DNA of 64,000 bases from contig NZ_CP007026.1 of assembly GCF_000812185.1 (NCBI RefSeq), forward strand, positions 124,001-188,000, given 5' to 3'. Positions 43,920-53,227 of the stretch are shown here, one piece after another; positions within the stretch are counted from its first letter, which is position 1, and every line of letters starts with the position of its first letter. This stretch comes from Candidatus Nitrosopelagicus brevis. Its GTDB lineage: Archaea > Thermoproteota > Nitrososphaeria > Nitrososphaerales > Nitrosopumilaceae. The notes below the pieces were generated by a model that was not told the DNA's origin, ran no database searches, and saw only the letters and a program-made list of their open reading frames with translations. The position numbers were made by a program, and so were the translations under genes.

Positions 43920-44575
43920 TCAATTTCACCTTGTATTGAAAGTTTATTATTATTATAGAAAGCTTTCTTAAAGATAAGTCTCTTTTTCCCAATTTTCATA
44001 TATGCATTAGGATATGGATCTTCTAACATTCGAATAAAATCATAAAGATATTTTTTTGTATGATTAAGATTTTTTAATTCACTATCTTCTGGTTTACGTC
44101 TTTTATACGTTGTAGGTGTACCAATTTGTTTTCGTTCTTTATATTTTCCGTTAATAATTTTTAGTATCATTGAATAATCATTTTTGTACATACGTGAAAA
44201 AATTTCTTGTAATGAACCTTGTAAAGAAAGATCTTTTTGTAAAATTATGTTTCCTGCATCAATTTTTTCATTCATTATAAATGCAGTTGTCTTTGTCTTT
44301 GTCTTTCCTCTCAAAATTTGATTTTGTATTGGGCTTCCACCACGAAATTTAGGTAATGGTGCTTCATGGAAACACACACATTTGAAATTTCTAACAATTT
44401 CTTCAGGTACCTTCCATGACCAATCGGGGAAGAAAATAATTGAAGGATTGATTCTCTTTATTGAATTGTATGTTAATTGTTTTTTTGATTTTATTAGAGT
44501 AAAATCAAATTGTTTTCTTAGATTTTCAAAAAGCTTGATTCCATAATCACGATAAGCACAAATAACATATTTCAT
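43916..44575 (-). CDS. formyltransferase-like protein (sugar N-formyltransferase)
   Basis: A 219-residue protein of the methionyl-tRNA formyltransferase fold. CFHEAPLPKFRGGSP holds His70 and the conserved R-G-x-x-P loop, and NEKIDAGNIIL holds Asp106. The usual Asn two residues before the His is Cys68. It would add a formyl group from a folate donor to an aminosugar. It is the first gene of the operon and precedes the PIG-L deacetylase. Confidence 0.8.
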   Translation of the reverse strand: MKYVICAYRDYGIKLFENLRKQFDFTLIKSKKQLTYNSIKRINPSIIFFPDWSWKVPEEIVRNFKCVCFHEAPLPKFRGGSPIQNQILRGKTKTKTTAFIMNEKIDAGNIILQKDLSLQGSLQEIFSRMYKNDYSMILKIINGKYKERKQIGTPTTYKRRKPEDSELKNLNHTKKYLYDFIRMLEDPYPNAYMKIGKKRLIFKKAFYNNNKLSIQGEIE

Positions 44576-44673
44576 AATTAATTTGAATTTATCCTATTTT
44601 TTAGACTTACTCAATTATCCTATGGTGATAATTCAATGATAAGATTTTTGTAGGTATGTAAAAAAATAATGTA

Positions 44674-45195
44674 ATGATAGAAGGAAAAATTGTTAATTTA
44701 CGTGCTTTAGAAAAAGAAGATTTAGAATTATTAAAGAAATGGAGAAATGATAAAAAAACTAGAATTCATACCAGAGAATTTAGATTACTAAATATGATTA
44801 ATCAAAAAAATTGGTTTGAGTCTATTCATAAACAAAATCCACCTAGTGCAATAATGTTTGGGATTGAAACTAAAAAGCAAAAATTAATTGGAGTCTGTGG
44901 TTTGACATACATTGATTGGAAAAATAGACATGCAGAAATCTCAAATATTATTTCTATAAATAATTGGCAAAAAACAAAAGAGGCTAAAGATACATTGGAT
45001 ACCCTCATAAAATATGGATTTGATGAATTAAATTTGCATAGATTGTGGGTTGAGATATTTGAAACTATTCCTGAAAATATAAAATTATTTGAAAAAATGA
45101 AATTCAAAAAAGAAGGCACATTACATGATAAGTTGTGGAGAAATTCAAGATGGTATGATTCATTTATTTATTCACTAATTAAAAAATCAAAATAA
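44674..45195 (+). CDS. GNAT family N-acetyltransferase (PseH-like)
   Basis: A 173-residue GNAT protein. NLRALEKEDLELLKKWRND opens the fold, IGVCGLTYIDWKNRHAEI is strand 4, and LNLHRLWVEIF with NIKLFEKMKFKKEGTLHD closes it, a pattern common in PseH-type acetyltransferases that modify UDP-aminosugars. The usual R/Q-x-x-G-x-G/A acetyl-CoA loop is weak here (NNWQKTKEAKDTL), so activity is uncertain. A second GNAT follows after 18 bases. Confidence 0.78.
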   Translation: MIEGKIVNLRALEKEDLELLKKWRNDKKTRIHTREFRLLNMINQKNWFESIHKQNPPSAIMFGIETKKQKLIGVCGLTYIDWKNRHAEISNIISINNWQKTKEAKDTLDTLIKYGFDELNLHRLWVEIFETIPENIKLFEKMKFKKEGTLHDKLWRNSRWYDSFIYSLIKKSK

Positions 45196-45213
45196 TTTCA
45201 TAGAATTTTTAAA

Positions 45214-45723
45214 ATGAATGAAAAAATTGAACTAAGTGGAATTAAAAAAGCCGATTTATCGGTTATCGTTAAATGGAGAAACAATCATGATATTCTGAAA
45301 TTTAATACTCAATATTTTTTGTTGAATATGGAACATCAAAAAAAATGGTTTGATGAAATAAATCAAAAAGAATCAAAAAGTAAAATGTTTGTTTTCAAAT
45401 ATAAAAATAAAATTGTGGGAGTAGGTGGTTTGATACATATCGATAATAAAAATAAAAATGCAGATATCGCAATAATTTTAGGTGAGTCTAAGTTGCATGG
45501 GAAAGGTCTTGGCACAAAAGCATTACAATTGTTAGTAGATTATGGATTTAAAAAAATGGGACTACACCGAATTGGAGCAGAAATATTTGAATATAATGAA
45601 ATTTCTTTAAAACTTTTTGAAAAATTAAATTTCAAAAAAGAAGTAGAGATGAGAGATTATCTGTGGAGAGATGGAAAATGGTGGAAGGTATTAACATATT
45701 CAATAATTAATTTAAAAAATTAA
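45214..45723 (+). CDS. GNAT family N-acetyltransferase (PseH-like)
   Basis: A 169-residue GNAT protein similar in layout to its upstream neighbour. Here the acetyl-CoA loop is good: GESKLHGKGLGTKALQLLVDYG. KWRNNHDILKF and LHRIGAEIFEYNEISLKLFEK are typical of PseH-like enzymes. It probably N-acetylates the amino-sugar made by the aminotransferase on the way to a nonulosonic acid. It shares its TTAA stop with the convergent NeuB-like gene. Confidence 0.82.
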   Translation: MNEKIELSGIKKADLSVIVKWRNNHDILKFNTQYFLLNMEHQKKWFDEINQKESKSKMFVFKYKNKIVGVGGLIHIDNKNKNADIAIILGESKLHGKGLGTKALQLLVDYGFKKMGLHRIGAEIFEYNEISLKLFEKLNFKKEVEMRDYLWRDGKWWKVLTYSIINLKN

Positions 45724-46778
45724 ATATCATTTAGTGTAACCCCATCACCAGATTTAATCTGTTTACGTGATTTTTTATTAATAATTTTTTTTAAGAATCT
45801 AGGATCTATTCCTCTTTTTCTATTTCCAGGCCTAAGAATCTCTATATTCTTTCCAAGAATAAATTTTTCACCAATCTCGATTTTTTTCGTTGTTTGTATT
45901 GCTCTGTGTGCAAAAATTCTAAGCTCTTTCTCATCATCATGTATTTTTTTAACTGGATTTCCAATAGAAATAACACAATTTCTTAGTGCAGTAACCATTG
46001 TTTTTAATTCAATTGGGTCTAATGCAAAATAATGATCAGGTCCTTCTAATGATTTATCTAATGTAAAATGTTTTTCAATAATCGTTGCACCAAGTCCTAC
46101 AGCAGTAATAGGCGCAATTAGAGGATCAGTACTATGATCTGATAATCCTACCGGAATCTTATACTTAGTTTTAAAATTAGATATTACTGATAAATTTAAT
46201 GAGTTAATTTTTGCAGGATATTTTGATGTACATTGAAGTAAACATAATTGATTATTATCAAATTTTTTCATAGTTTTTATTGCAAAATTAATCTCTTCAA
46301 GTGTAGACGCACCAGTTGAAATTATTACCGGTTTTTTTGTTTTTGCTAATGCCTCTAACATAGGAATATGATTAATTTCATAAGATGCAAGTTTGTGAAT
46401 ATTCACAAATTTATCTATTGCATGAATATCTTTTATTGAAAAAGGTGTAGACATAAACTCAATACTATATTCTTGACATATTTTTTTCAGTAAAGGTAAC
46501 ATCTTGTATGACATAGAAAATTCATCAAAAATTTCATTGACACTTTTTGTTATTCCTTTTTTAGACAAATAATTACTCATCCCCGCATTTTCTACATATA
46601 CACTCGAATCATAGGTCTGAAATTTTATTGCATCTGCACCACAAACAGAAGCAGTTTTAATTAATTTTCTAGCTTGGGCTAGATCTTGTTTCTTAGTTCC
46701 ACATTTCCAATTTGAACCTGCTTCAGCAATTATGAAAACTTCGGATGGATTTCTAATTTTTTTATAGATGGGTTTCAT
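45720..46778 (-). CDS. NeuB-type nonulosonic acid synthase with SAF domain
   Basis: A 352-residue protein. VFIIAEAGSNWKCGTK and DAIKFQTYDSSVY open the TIM barrel, VIISTGASTLEEI, PVGLSDHSTDPL and IIEKHFTLDKSLEGPDH carry metal and substrate residues, and a C-terminal antifreeze-like SAF domain ends ILRPGNRKRGIDPRFL. It would condense phosphoenolpyruvate with a six-carbon amino sugar (legionaminic or pseudaminic precursor). It lies in an operon after the aminotransferase and cytidylyltransferase genes. The exact product is open because no PseG/LegG hydrolase is seen. Confidence 0.9.
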   Translation of the reverse strand: MKPIYKKIRNPSEVFIIAEAGSNWKCGTKKQDLAQARKLIKTASVCGADAIKFQTYDSSVYVENAGMSNYLSKKGITKSVNEIFDEFSMSYKMLPLLKKICQEYSIEFMSTPFSIKDIHAIDKFVNIHKLASYEINHIPMLEALAKTKKPVIISTGASTLEEINFAIKTMKKFDNNQLCLLQCTSKYPAKINSLNLSVISNFKTKYKIPVGLSDHSTDPLIAPITAVGLGATIIEKHFTLDKSLEGPDHYFALDPIELKTMVTALRNCVISIGNPVKKIHDDEKELRIFAHRAIQTTKKIEIGEKFILGKNIEILRPGNRKRGIDPRFLKKIINKKSRKQIKSGDGVTLNDI

Positions 46779-46790
46779 ACTCTCAAATTT

Positions 46791-47876
46791 CTAAAGTGAT
46801 TTATTAATAGTGTCTATAATTTTCTTAATTTCGGATTTTTTAAGATTAGGATGTATTGGTATTGTTACAATTTTTTTTCCTACAGATTCAGTTTCAGGTA
46901 AGGAAATATTTTTTTTATACATACTCATTAGATGTATTGGTTTGTAATGTGTTCCAGTTTCAATTCCATTTTTGTACAATTTTTCTCTAAATCTCTGACG
47001 ATTTTTAACCAAAATCCAGTATAAATGATAAGAACATTTTTCATTAAATGACATTTTTGATTCAATATTTATTTTGTTGAAATATTGTTTTGCAATCTTT
47101 TTTCTTATTTCATTGAATTTATCTAATTTCTTTAATTGTTCTAAACCAATTCCGGCTGAAAACTCATTCATGTAGTAATTCCAACCTAATTCCTTTACAT
47201 CATAATCTGTGTCGTTTCTATCTGTTATTCCACACCATCTTCTTGAAAATAATAATTTTTGAAATTTAGTACTATCTTTATGATTTATTGCAATTAATCC
47301 TCCCGTAGGCATTGCAAGATTTTTTACAGGATGAAAGCTAAAGCAAACAGCAGTTCCATGTGAACCAATTTTTTTCTTGCCAAATTTTGTTCCTACCGCA
47401 TGTGCTGCATCTTCAATAACATGTAATCCATTTTTCTTTGCAATTTTTAAAATTTTATCTAAATTACATGGCATCCCACCAAAATGAACTGGCATTATTG
47501 CAATAGTATTTTTTGAAATTTTATCTTTAATTTTCTCAGGATCAATACAAAGTGATTTGGGTTCAATATCAACAAAGATAGGTTTTCCTCCATTTTCTAC
47601 AATTGCATGTGCAGTTGAAACAAAACTCATAGATGGCAAAATCACTTCTTTATTTCTAATATTGAATAATGATAATGCCAGATTCAATGCTGCGGTTCCA
47701 CTGTTTACAGCTACACAGGAATCTGCAGATACATATTTCTTAAATTTACTTTCAAATTTTTGTACATTTCCGGAGCCTGAACCAGAAGCCCAAAATTTAC
47801 TATCCAATGTTTTTAGAAGTACTCTTCTTTCAGATAGATCAGTTACGGGATTAAATAATTTAATTATTTTTTTCAT
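46791..47876 (-). CDS. DegT family PLP aminotransferase (PseC-like)
   Basis: A 361-residue aminotransferase. VNSGTAALNLALSL is the phosphate site, VIEDAAHAVGTKFGKKKIG the PLP Asp region, and CFSFHPVKNLAMPTGG the PLP Lys. In PseC-type enzymes this aminates UDP-4-keto-6-deoxy-HexNAc. It lies 12 bases before the NeuB-like gene and overlaps the 3' end of the cytidylyltransferase gene by 17 bases, so the three are translationally linked. Confidence 0.88.
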   Translation of the reverse strand: MKKIIKLFNPVTDLSERRVLLKTLDSKFWASGSGSGNVQKFESKFKKYVSADSCVAVNSGTAALNLALSLFNIRNKEVILPSMSFVSTAHAIVENGGKPIFVDIEPKSLCIDPEKIKDKISKNTIAIMPVHFGGMPCNLDKILKIAKKNGLHVIEDAAHAVGTKFGKKKIGSHGTAVCFSFHPVKNLAMPTGGLIAINHKDSTKFQKLLFSRRWCGITDRNDTDYDVKELGWNYYMNEFSAGIGLEQLKKLDKFNEIRKKIAKQYFNKINIESKMSFNEKCSYHLYWILVKNRQRFREKLYKNGIETGTHYKPIHLMSMYKKNISLPETESVGKKIVTIPIHPNLKKSEIKKIIDTINKSL

Positions 47877-48639
47877 GGCTAGTATTTTTTAAAAATTCCT
47901 CATCATCTTTTAATGATCTTTCATATCCATCATGTTTAATATGATTATTCATTTCAATTAATCTTGGTTCATTTTGAAATAATTCCACAACATTGATGAG
48001 ATGAATAGGTCTTGTTTCAATCTTTTTTATAATTTTCTCAATTAATTTAAAATCATCATCAGTATCCACCGTGCAGCGTAAATGTGAAATATTCTGATGA
48101 TAAGAATAATTTTTATGTTCAAAGAGGTCTTTATTTTTAATTAAATATGGAGTTACATGTTCTCTTTCAGAAGGTAATCTTGAATCTTTCCAAGCTTTTT
48201 CTAACGACTTAAAATTAAAAATTTCTACTGCAAATCCTAAAGGAAATGTTTTTGGATATTCAGTAGTCATATAATCACATTTTGAATTGAGAAATTCGTT
48301 AATTACTTTATCAACAATTTCTGGATCAATCAATGGATTATCCGATGTAATACGAACTATTATTGGAAATTCAAATTTTTTTGCACAATTATAATATCTA
48401 TCAAGTACATCTTCTGAACTTCCTCTAAAATATTCTAAATTATTTTGTTCACAAAAATCAATAATGAAATTATCATTTTCTAGTGTGGTTGTTGCAATTA
48501 TTATTTTATTAATATATCTTGAAAATTTTAATTGTTCAAGTTGGAATTTTAACATAGGAATTTCATTATTGAGCTTTTTCATAGCTTTACCTGGTAATCT
48601 AGAAGAGCCCATTCTAGCCTGAATAATACACCCAATCAT
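47860..48639 (-). CDS. SpsF/PseF-type cytidylyltransferase
   Basis: A 259-residue nucleotidyltransferase. GCIIQARMGSSRLPGKAM is the CTP-binding signature of the SpsF group, RGSSEDVLDRYYNCAKK follows, VRITSDNPLIDPEIV holds metal Asp residues, and LRCTVDTDDDFKLIE is near the end. It would activate the nonulosonic acid as a CMP-sugar. It is the first gene of the operon with the aminotransferase and NeuB-like gene. A minus-strand ATTAAATA box is centred 26 bases before the start. Confidence 0.85.
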   Translation of the reverse strand: MIGCIIQARMGSSRLPGKAMKKLNNEIPMLKFQLEQLKFSRYINKIIIATTTLENDNFIIDFCEQNNLEYFRGSSEDVLDRYYNCAKKFEFPIIVRITSDNPLIDPEIVDKVINEFLNSKCDYMTTEYPKTFPLGFAVEIFNFKSLEKAWKDSRLPSEREHVTPYLIKNKDLFEHKNYSYHQNISHLRCTVDTDDDFKLIEKIIKKIETRPIHLINVVELFQNEPRLIEMNNHIKHDGYERSLKDDEEFLKNTSHEKNN

Positions 48640-48661
48640 GAAGAATAATTTTACTTCTATC

Positions 48662-48669
48662 TATTTAAT
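48662..48669 (-). promoter_or_regulatory. TATA-like box of the cytidylyltransferase operon
   Basis: The minus strand reads ATTAAATA, centred 26-27 bases before the ATG at 48639. Confidence 0.5.
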
Positions 48670-48746
48670 TCTAGGATCAAATTAAAAGAAATGATTCGTG
48701 AAAGTTTTAAAGGTAATTTTTAACAAAATGACATTAAAGAATTAAA

Positions 48747-50258
48747 ATGAAAGATAAATTACTTGTATGGCTTAGTGGAGATGTATTACATTTTTGCATG
48801 AGCCATTTTTTAAATAAAAAATTTGGATATGATATTAATGCAATTATTGATGTCCCAAATAAACCAAAAATTTTTTTTCAGAATCAAAAATTTGTTGATT
48901 TCCAAAATGTTTGGTATTTTCATGAACATTTGAAAGATTTATCTAAGAAACCAAATTTAGATTACCTAAAAAAATTTGAAAAAGAATATGACATAAACCT
49001 TCAGCAATTAGCAATAAATGAAAGAATATTTTATAGATTCAATGATTTTTATAATTTCTCATCAGATGAAATTTTGAATATTTTAGAATACGAATGTAGA
49101 TTATTTGAAGAAATAATTGATAAAGCGAAACCTGATTTCTTTCTAACTCCATTAACTGCATTTCATCATCATCAATTATTTTATGAGATGTGTAGAAAAA
49201 AAGATATCAAAACTTTAGTGATTTACATGTCTAAATTTGGTCATAGATGTGTAATATCTCAAGAAGTAAACAAATTAGATTTTGAACCACAATTAAATAG
49301 CTTTGAAAGTATGGGTAGAAATTTTAATGAACTATTAGATAATTTTCAATCATTTAATATTTCAAAACAAATTGATGATTATAAAAAAAGTTTTGGTGGT
49401 TCTAAACTAACTAAAATACAAGCAGTAAGTAATTTCTTATTTTATAATTATTCTACTAATAAAACACATTATACATACTACGGTAGAAAACGCTCTAAAG
49501 TTGTATTAAATGAAATAAAAAAAAATAATCTTGTGCGTAATCGAAAATCATTCATTGATAAAAAATTATTAAAGAAAATTCCTAAAAATTACAAATTAGT
49601 TTATTATCCTTTACATATTGAACAAGAAAGAAATTTACTGATAGCTGCACCATTTTATATAAATCAAATTGAGTTGATCAGAAATATTGTACAATCATTA
49701 CCTATAGAGTATAAATTAATTGTAAAAGAACATCCTGCACAAGAAACTAGAGAGTGGAGAAATATATCAGAATATGAAGAAATAATGGATATACCAAATG
49801 TATTTTTGATGCATCCCGAAGTTTCATCAAATGAGATTTTGAAAAAATCTTCATTAGTTATTACAATTGGAGGTACAAGTGGTTTAGAAGCAAATTTCTA
49901 TCAAATACCATCAATCATTCTAAGTGAAATGGATTACTCAGTTCTTCCATCTACTGAATTTGTAAATAATATACAAGATCTTCCTGAAAAAATTAAACAA
50001 AGTCTTCAGAAAAAAGTTGTTGCAGATGATTTAGATAAATTTGTTCAATTATACCAAAAGAACTCATTTGAATTTGATTATATGCAATTTGTATCAAAAT
50101 ATTGTGGAAGTTTTTACTATAATGGAAATCTTCTTGATGCTGAAATTAATGCTAAAGATATGAAATCATTCATAGATGAGAATCAAGAAATCATACTTAA
50201 AGTGACAAATGAACATATTAAAAAGATTGAACAATTTAAAAAATTATCATCAAAATGA
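48747..50258 (+). CDS. KpsS/capsule-type GT-B glycosyltransferase (Kdo/nonulosonic acid transferase-like)
   Basis: A 503-residue protein. It contains YYPLHIEQERNLLIAAPFY, the KLIVKEHPAQETREW segment, a VFLMHPEVSS segment and VITIGGTSGLEANFYQIPSI, the pattern of capsule polysaccharide synthesis proteins of the KpsS/KpsC type that transfer beta-Kdo. A transferase for a CMP-activated sugar acid fits its place between two NeuB-like blocks. It overlaps the methyltransferase gene by 4 bases (ATGA). Confidence 0.72.
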   Translation: MKDKLLVWLSGDVLHFCMSHFLNKKFGYDINAIIDVPNKPKIFFQNQKFVDFQNVWYFHEHLKDLSKKPNLDYLKKFEKEYDINLQQLAINERIFYRFNDFYNFSSDEILNILEYECRLFEEIIDKAKPDFFLTPLTAFHHHQLFYEMCRKKDIKTLVIYMSKFGHRCVISQEVNKLDFEPQLNSFESMGRNFNELLDNFQSFNISKQIDDYKKSFGGSKLTKIQAVSNFLFYNYSTNKTHYTYYGRKRSKVVLNEIKKNNLVRNRKSFIDKKLLKKIPKNYKLVYYPLHIEQERNLLIAAPFYINQIELIRNIVQSLPIEYKLIVKEHPAQETREWRNISEYEEIMDIPNVFLMHPEVSSNEILKKSSLVITIGGTSGLEANFYQIPSIILSEMDYSVLPSTEFVNNIQDLPEKIKQSLQKKVVADDLDKFVQLYQKNSFEFDYMQFVSKYCGSFYYNGNLLDAEINAKDMKSFIDENQEIILKVTNEHIKKIEQFKKLSSK

Positions 50259-51022
50259 AAATGAATCAAAATATAAAATTAAAAAAAATTTATGACAAGA
50301 CTTTTAAAAAAAAGAATAGAGTTCGGGAAACTGATGAATTTAAAGAAGTTTTAAAAATAGATCAATGGACCGGTAAAACTATTCTTGATGTGGGCTGTGG
50401 AACAGGAAAATTAGCTTACATGATAGCAAAAAAAGGTGGTAAAGTAAAAGGAATTGATTATTCTACCACTGCAATTGAAACCGCATTATCAAAGTATAGT
50501 CATCCAAATTTATCATACGAAAAAGTTGATGTTTCTAAAAAAATTTCTGGGAAATATGATGTAATAATTTCAATTGGAACTTTAGAACATATGGATCAAC
50601 CTTATACAATGTTGAAAAAATTTAAAAGCCATTTGAAGCCACGAGGAAAAATAATTCTCACCAGTCCAAATTGGGCAAATCCTCGTGGTTTTATTTTAAT
50701 GACATTATGGGCATTATTTGATGCTCCAATAACATTGGCGGATCTTCATTATTTGACACCTGTTGATTTTATTAAATGGGCAGAACAATTAGAATTGAAA
50801 CTTAATTGGAAAACTATTGAACATTCATGGGGTGGTGGTGATAAACTAATTGCTGATCTAAAACAGAGATTACCAAAAGTTTTCAAAGATATGAAAATGA
50901 ATGTTAAACAGCAAAAAATTGATCTATTCTTAAAATGGATAAATCAGAGAGTAGTGCCAATAACCCAATTATCAGAAGAAGGTGGAGCCATTGGAATCTA
51001 TGTATTATCTAAAAGAAAATAA
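50255..51022 (+). CDS. class I SAM-dependent methyltransferase
   Basis: A 255-residue protein. ILDVGCGTGKLAYMIAKKG and VKGIDYSTTAIETA are the SAM motifs, and VIISIGTLEHMDQPYTML is motif III. It looks like UbiE/Coq3-type small-molecule methyltransferases. It overlaps the KpsS-like gene, so it may methylate the same sugar or polymer; the target is not known. The radical SAM gene lies 74 bases downstream. Confidence 0.87.
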   Translation: MKMNQNIKLKKIYDKTFKKKNRVRETDEFKEVLKIDQWTGKTILDVGCGTGKLAYMIAKKGGKVKGIDYSTTAIETALSKYSHPNLSYEKVDVSKKISGKYDVIISIGTLEHMDQPYTMLKKFKSHLKPRGKIILTSPNWANPRGFILMTLWALFDAPITLADLHYLTPVDFIKWAEQLELKLNWKTIEHSWGGGDKLIADLKQRLPKVFKDMKMNVKQQKIDLFLKWINQRVVPITQLSEEGGAIGIYVLSKRK

Positions 51023-51069
51023 TTCTATAAAATATTGAACATTTATTCATTCTAAACCATCGCAAGTAC

Positions 51070-51077
51070 TAAATAGC
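51070..51077 (+). promoter_or_regulatory. TATA-like box deciding the radical SAM start at 51097
   Basis: TAAATAGC is centred about 24 bases before the ATG at 51097 but only 9 bases before the in-frame TTG at 51082, favouring the ATG. Confidence 0.5.
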
Positions 51078-51096
51078 AAAATTGCTTTTTTTTATT

Positions 51097-53226
51097 ATGT
51101 CTAAAGATTTGATTGGAATTTGTGACTTAACACATACTGCTACTGGTTCGTATGCCACAAACTTAATGCCATATCCTATAGCCTCAATCAAATCTTACTT
51201 AATGCATTTCTCTGAAAACAAAGATGATTTTGAAGTGAAAATTTTCAAGGATCCTAAAAAATTCATTGAATGGTATTTATCTAATAAACCAAAAATTGTT
51301 GGATTTTCTAACTATGTTTGGAATAAGGAATTATCATGTGAATTGGCACGTGAAATAAAATCTAAAGACCCGGACACATTGATAATATTTGGTGGTCCTA
51401 ATTTCCCTTTAGATGATCCAAGTAGAGAAAAATGGTTGAAACAACATACTGAAGTGGATCTATACATTATTGGAGAAGCAGAAGAATCATTTACCAAAAT
51501 TATTGACATATGGCACAAAACACATGATCTAAACACAATTAAAACAACTGATGTCATAGGATGTTTTGCAATTGTTAATGATAAATTATTCAAATCTAGT
51601 GAATTCAGTCCTCGCATCCCAAAATTAGACTCAATTCCTTCACCATATCTGGAAGGATATCTTGATGAATTCTTGTCTGATTCAAAACTTTCACCGTTAC
51701 TTGAATCAAATAGAGGTTGTCCATTTACTTGCACATTCTGTGTTGATGGTATTAAAGATCGTTCACGTGTTTATTATAAAGAAGTCTCTAGATTTGAAAA
51801 AGAACTAGAGTATATTGCAACACATTATGAAGGTAAAGTTCTGACATTAGCAGATCTAAATTTTGGTATGTATAATCAAGACATAGAAATTTCAAATGCA
51901 ATAGCGAACATAAAAGAGAAATTCAATTATCCATATTATATTCAAGTTTCTACAGGAAAGAATAACAAACCTAAGGTTCTAAAATGTGCGGAAATTTTGA
52001 AAGGAAGTATGAGTTTAGCTGCATCAGTTCAATCACTTGATAAAGAGGTTTTGACAAAAATTAAACGAAAAAACATTCAGGAGGATCAATTACTTGATAT
52101 GACAAAAGCAGGAAATAAAATGAGTGCAAATACATATTCTGAAGTAATTTTAGCTTTACCTGGTGATTCGAAGGAAAAACATATGGATACTGTTTTGAAA
52201 TTAGCTGATTCTGACATGAATTTAATCTCAATGTATCAATGTATGATTTTAGAAGGTTCTGAAATGGGTTCAAAATCTTCAAGAGATCAATGGAAAATGG
52301 GAACAAAATTTAGAGTTCTTCCAAAATGTTACGGTGTATACAATTTTGATGGAAAAGAAATTCTATGTGCAGAAATTGAGGAAATTTGTGTTACAACTGA
52401 GAGTTTGCCGATTGAAGATTATTACGAATGCCGATTGTTTGCATTAACTGAAGGATTATTTTATCAGGATAGGGTTTTAGTTGAAATGTATAGATTTTTA
52501 GAAAATTTTGGAATCAAGGCTTCAGATGTACTAAGGCAATTGCATAAAAACAAAGAAAAGTTCTCAGAAAAACTATTAGCATTGTATTCTTCTTTTTATA
52601 ATGATACAAGAACTGAACTTTGGGATTCTAAAGATGAATTAAGGGAATTCATAAAATCAGACAGAACCGTAATTGATAGATACTATAAAGGTGAATTAGG
52701 AAAAAATGTTTTATTTAGACATAGAGCAATTGCAGCCTTAGAATTATCCGACAGTATTCATGATGAAGTATTCAAAATTATTGAAGAAATGTTAAAAATT
52801 AAGAATAATCAGGCATATTTACAGTATAAAGATTATCTGAACGAACTAAAAGAATTTAGTAAATTAAGAAAAAGAAATGTATTTGATTACGAAAAACAAT
52901 ATGAATCTGAATTTAATTATGATTTTAAGACTTTGATGGAAAAAGATTTTGAAATTTTGCCACAAAAATTAGAAAAATCAGTTAAGGTTAGATTCTTTAC
53001 AAATGATGAAAAAAAATTAATGATTAAGGAACAAATTGCTGAAAGAGGTTCTGATGTTGACGGTATTGGCAAAATTTTATCAAGAACACTAGGGTCAATG
53101 CTATTGAGAAATGTTGAATTTGAAAATATTGCATATGAACAAAGTAAAAAAGAAAAGATGGTAAAAGAAATTGAAATTCTTGAAAAAGATGTGGGAATAA
53201 ATCAATCACCTGGTGAATTTGTTTAA
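51097..53226 (+). CDS. B12-binding-domain radical SAM protein (second copy)
   Basis: About 709 residues starting MSKDLIGICDLTHTATG. The N-terminal domain has TLIIFGGPNFPLDD, like a cobalamin-binding domain without a clear DxHxxG. The radical SAM motif is CPFTCTFC after ESNRG, then TLADLNFGMYNQD. The C-terminal ~300 residues are helical and unmatched by me. The layout parallels the protein at 36412-38397. It is preceded by a methyltransferase gene and followed one base after its stop by a KdsC-like gene. Modification of a sugar acid is an inference. Confidence 0.82.
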   Translation: MSKDLIGICDLTHTATGSYATNLMPYPIASIKSYLMHFSENKDDFEVKIFKDPKKFIEWYLSNKPKIVGFSNYVWNKELSCELAREIKSKDPDTLIIFGGPNFPLDDPSREKWLKQHTEVDLYIIGEAEESFTKIIDIWHKTHDLNTIKTTDVIGCFAIVNDKLFKSSEFSPRIPKLDSIPSPYLEGYLDEFLSDSKLSPLLESNRGCPFTCTFCVDGIKDRSRVYYKEVSRFEKELEYIATHYEGKVLTLADLNFGMYNQDIEISNAIANIKEKFNYPYYIQVSTGKNNKPKVLKCAEILKGSMSLAASVQSLDKEVLTKIKRKNIQEDQLLDMTKAGNKMSANTYSEVILALPGDSKEKHMDTVLKLADSDMNLISMYQCMILEGSEMGSKSSRDQWKMGTKFRVLPKCYGVYNFDGKEILCAEIEEICVTTESLPIEDYYECRLFALTEGLFYQDRVLVEMYRFLENFGIKASDVLRQLHKNKEKFSEKLLALYSSFYNDTRTELWDSKDELREFIKSDRTVIDRYYKGELGKNVLFRHRAIAALELSDSIHDEVFKIIEEMLKIKNNQAYLQYKDYLNELKEFSKLRKRNVFDYEKQYESEFNYDFKTLMEKDFEILPQKLEKSVKVRFFTNDEKKLMIKEQIAERGSDVDGIGKILSRTLGSMLLRNVEFENIAYEQSKKEKMVKEIEILEKDVGINQSPGEFV

Positions 53227-53227
53227 A

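Noticed and set aside
51312-51734. 140-residue frame on the minus strand inside the second radical SAM gene
   Set aside because: It is antisense to a strongly supported gene and resembles no protein.
53213-53227. GTG start for the KdsC-like gene
   Set aside because: It would overlap the preceding gene by 14 bases and add five residues; the ATG at 53228 is simpler.
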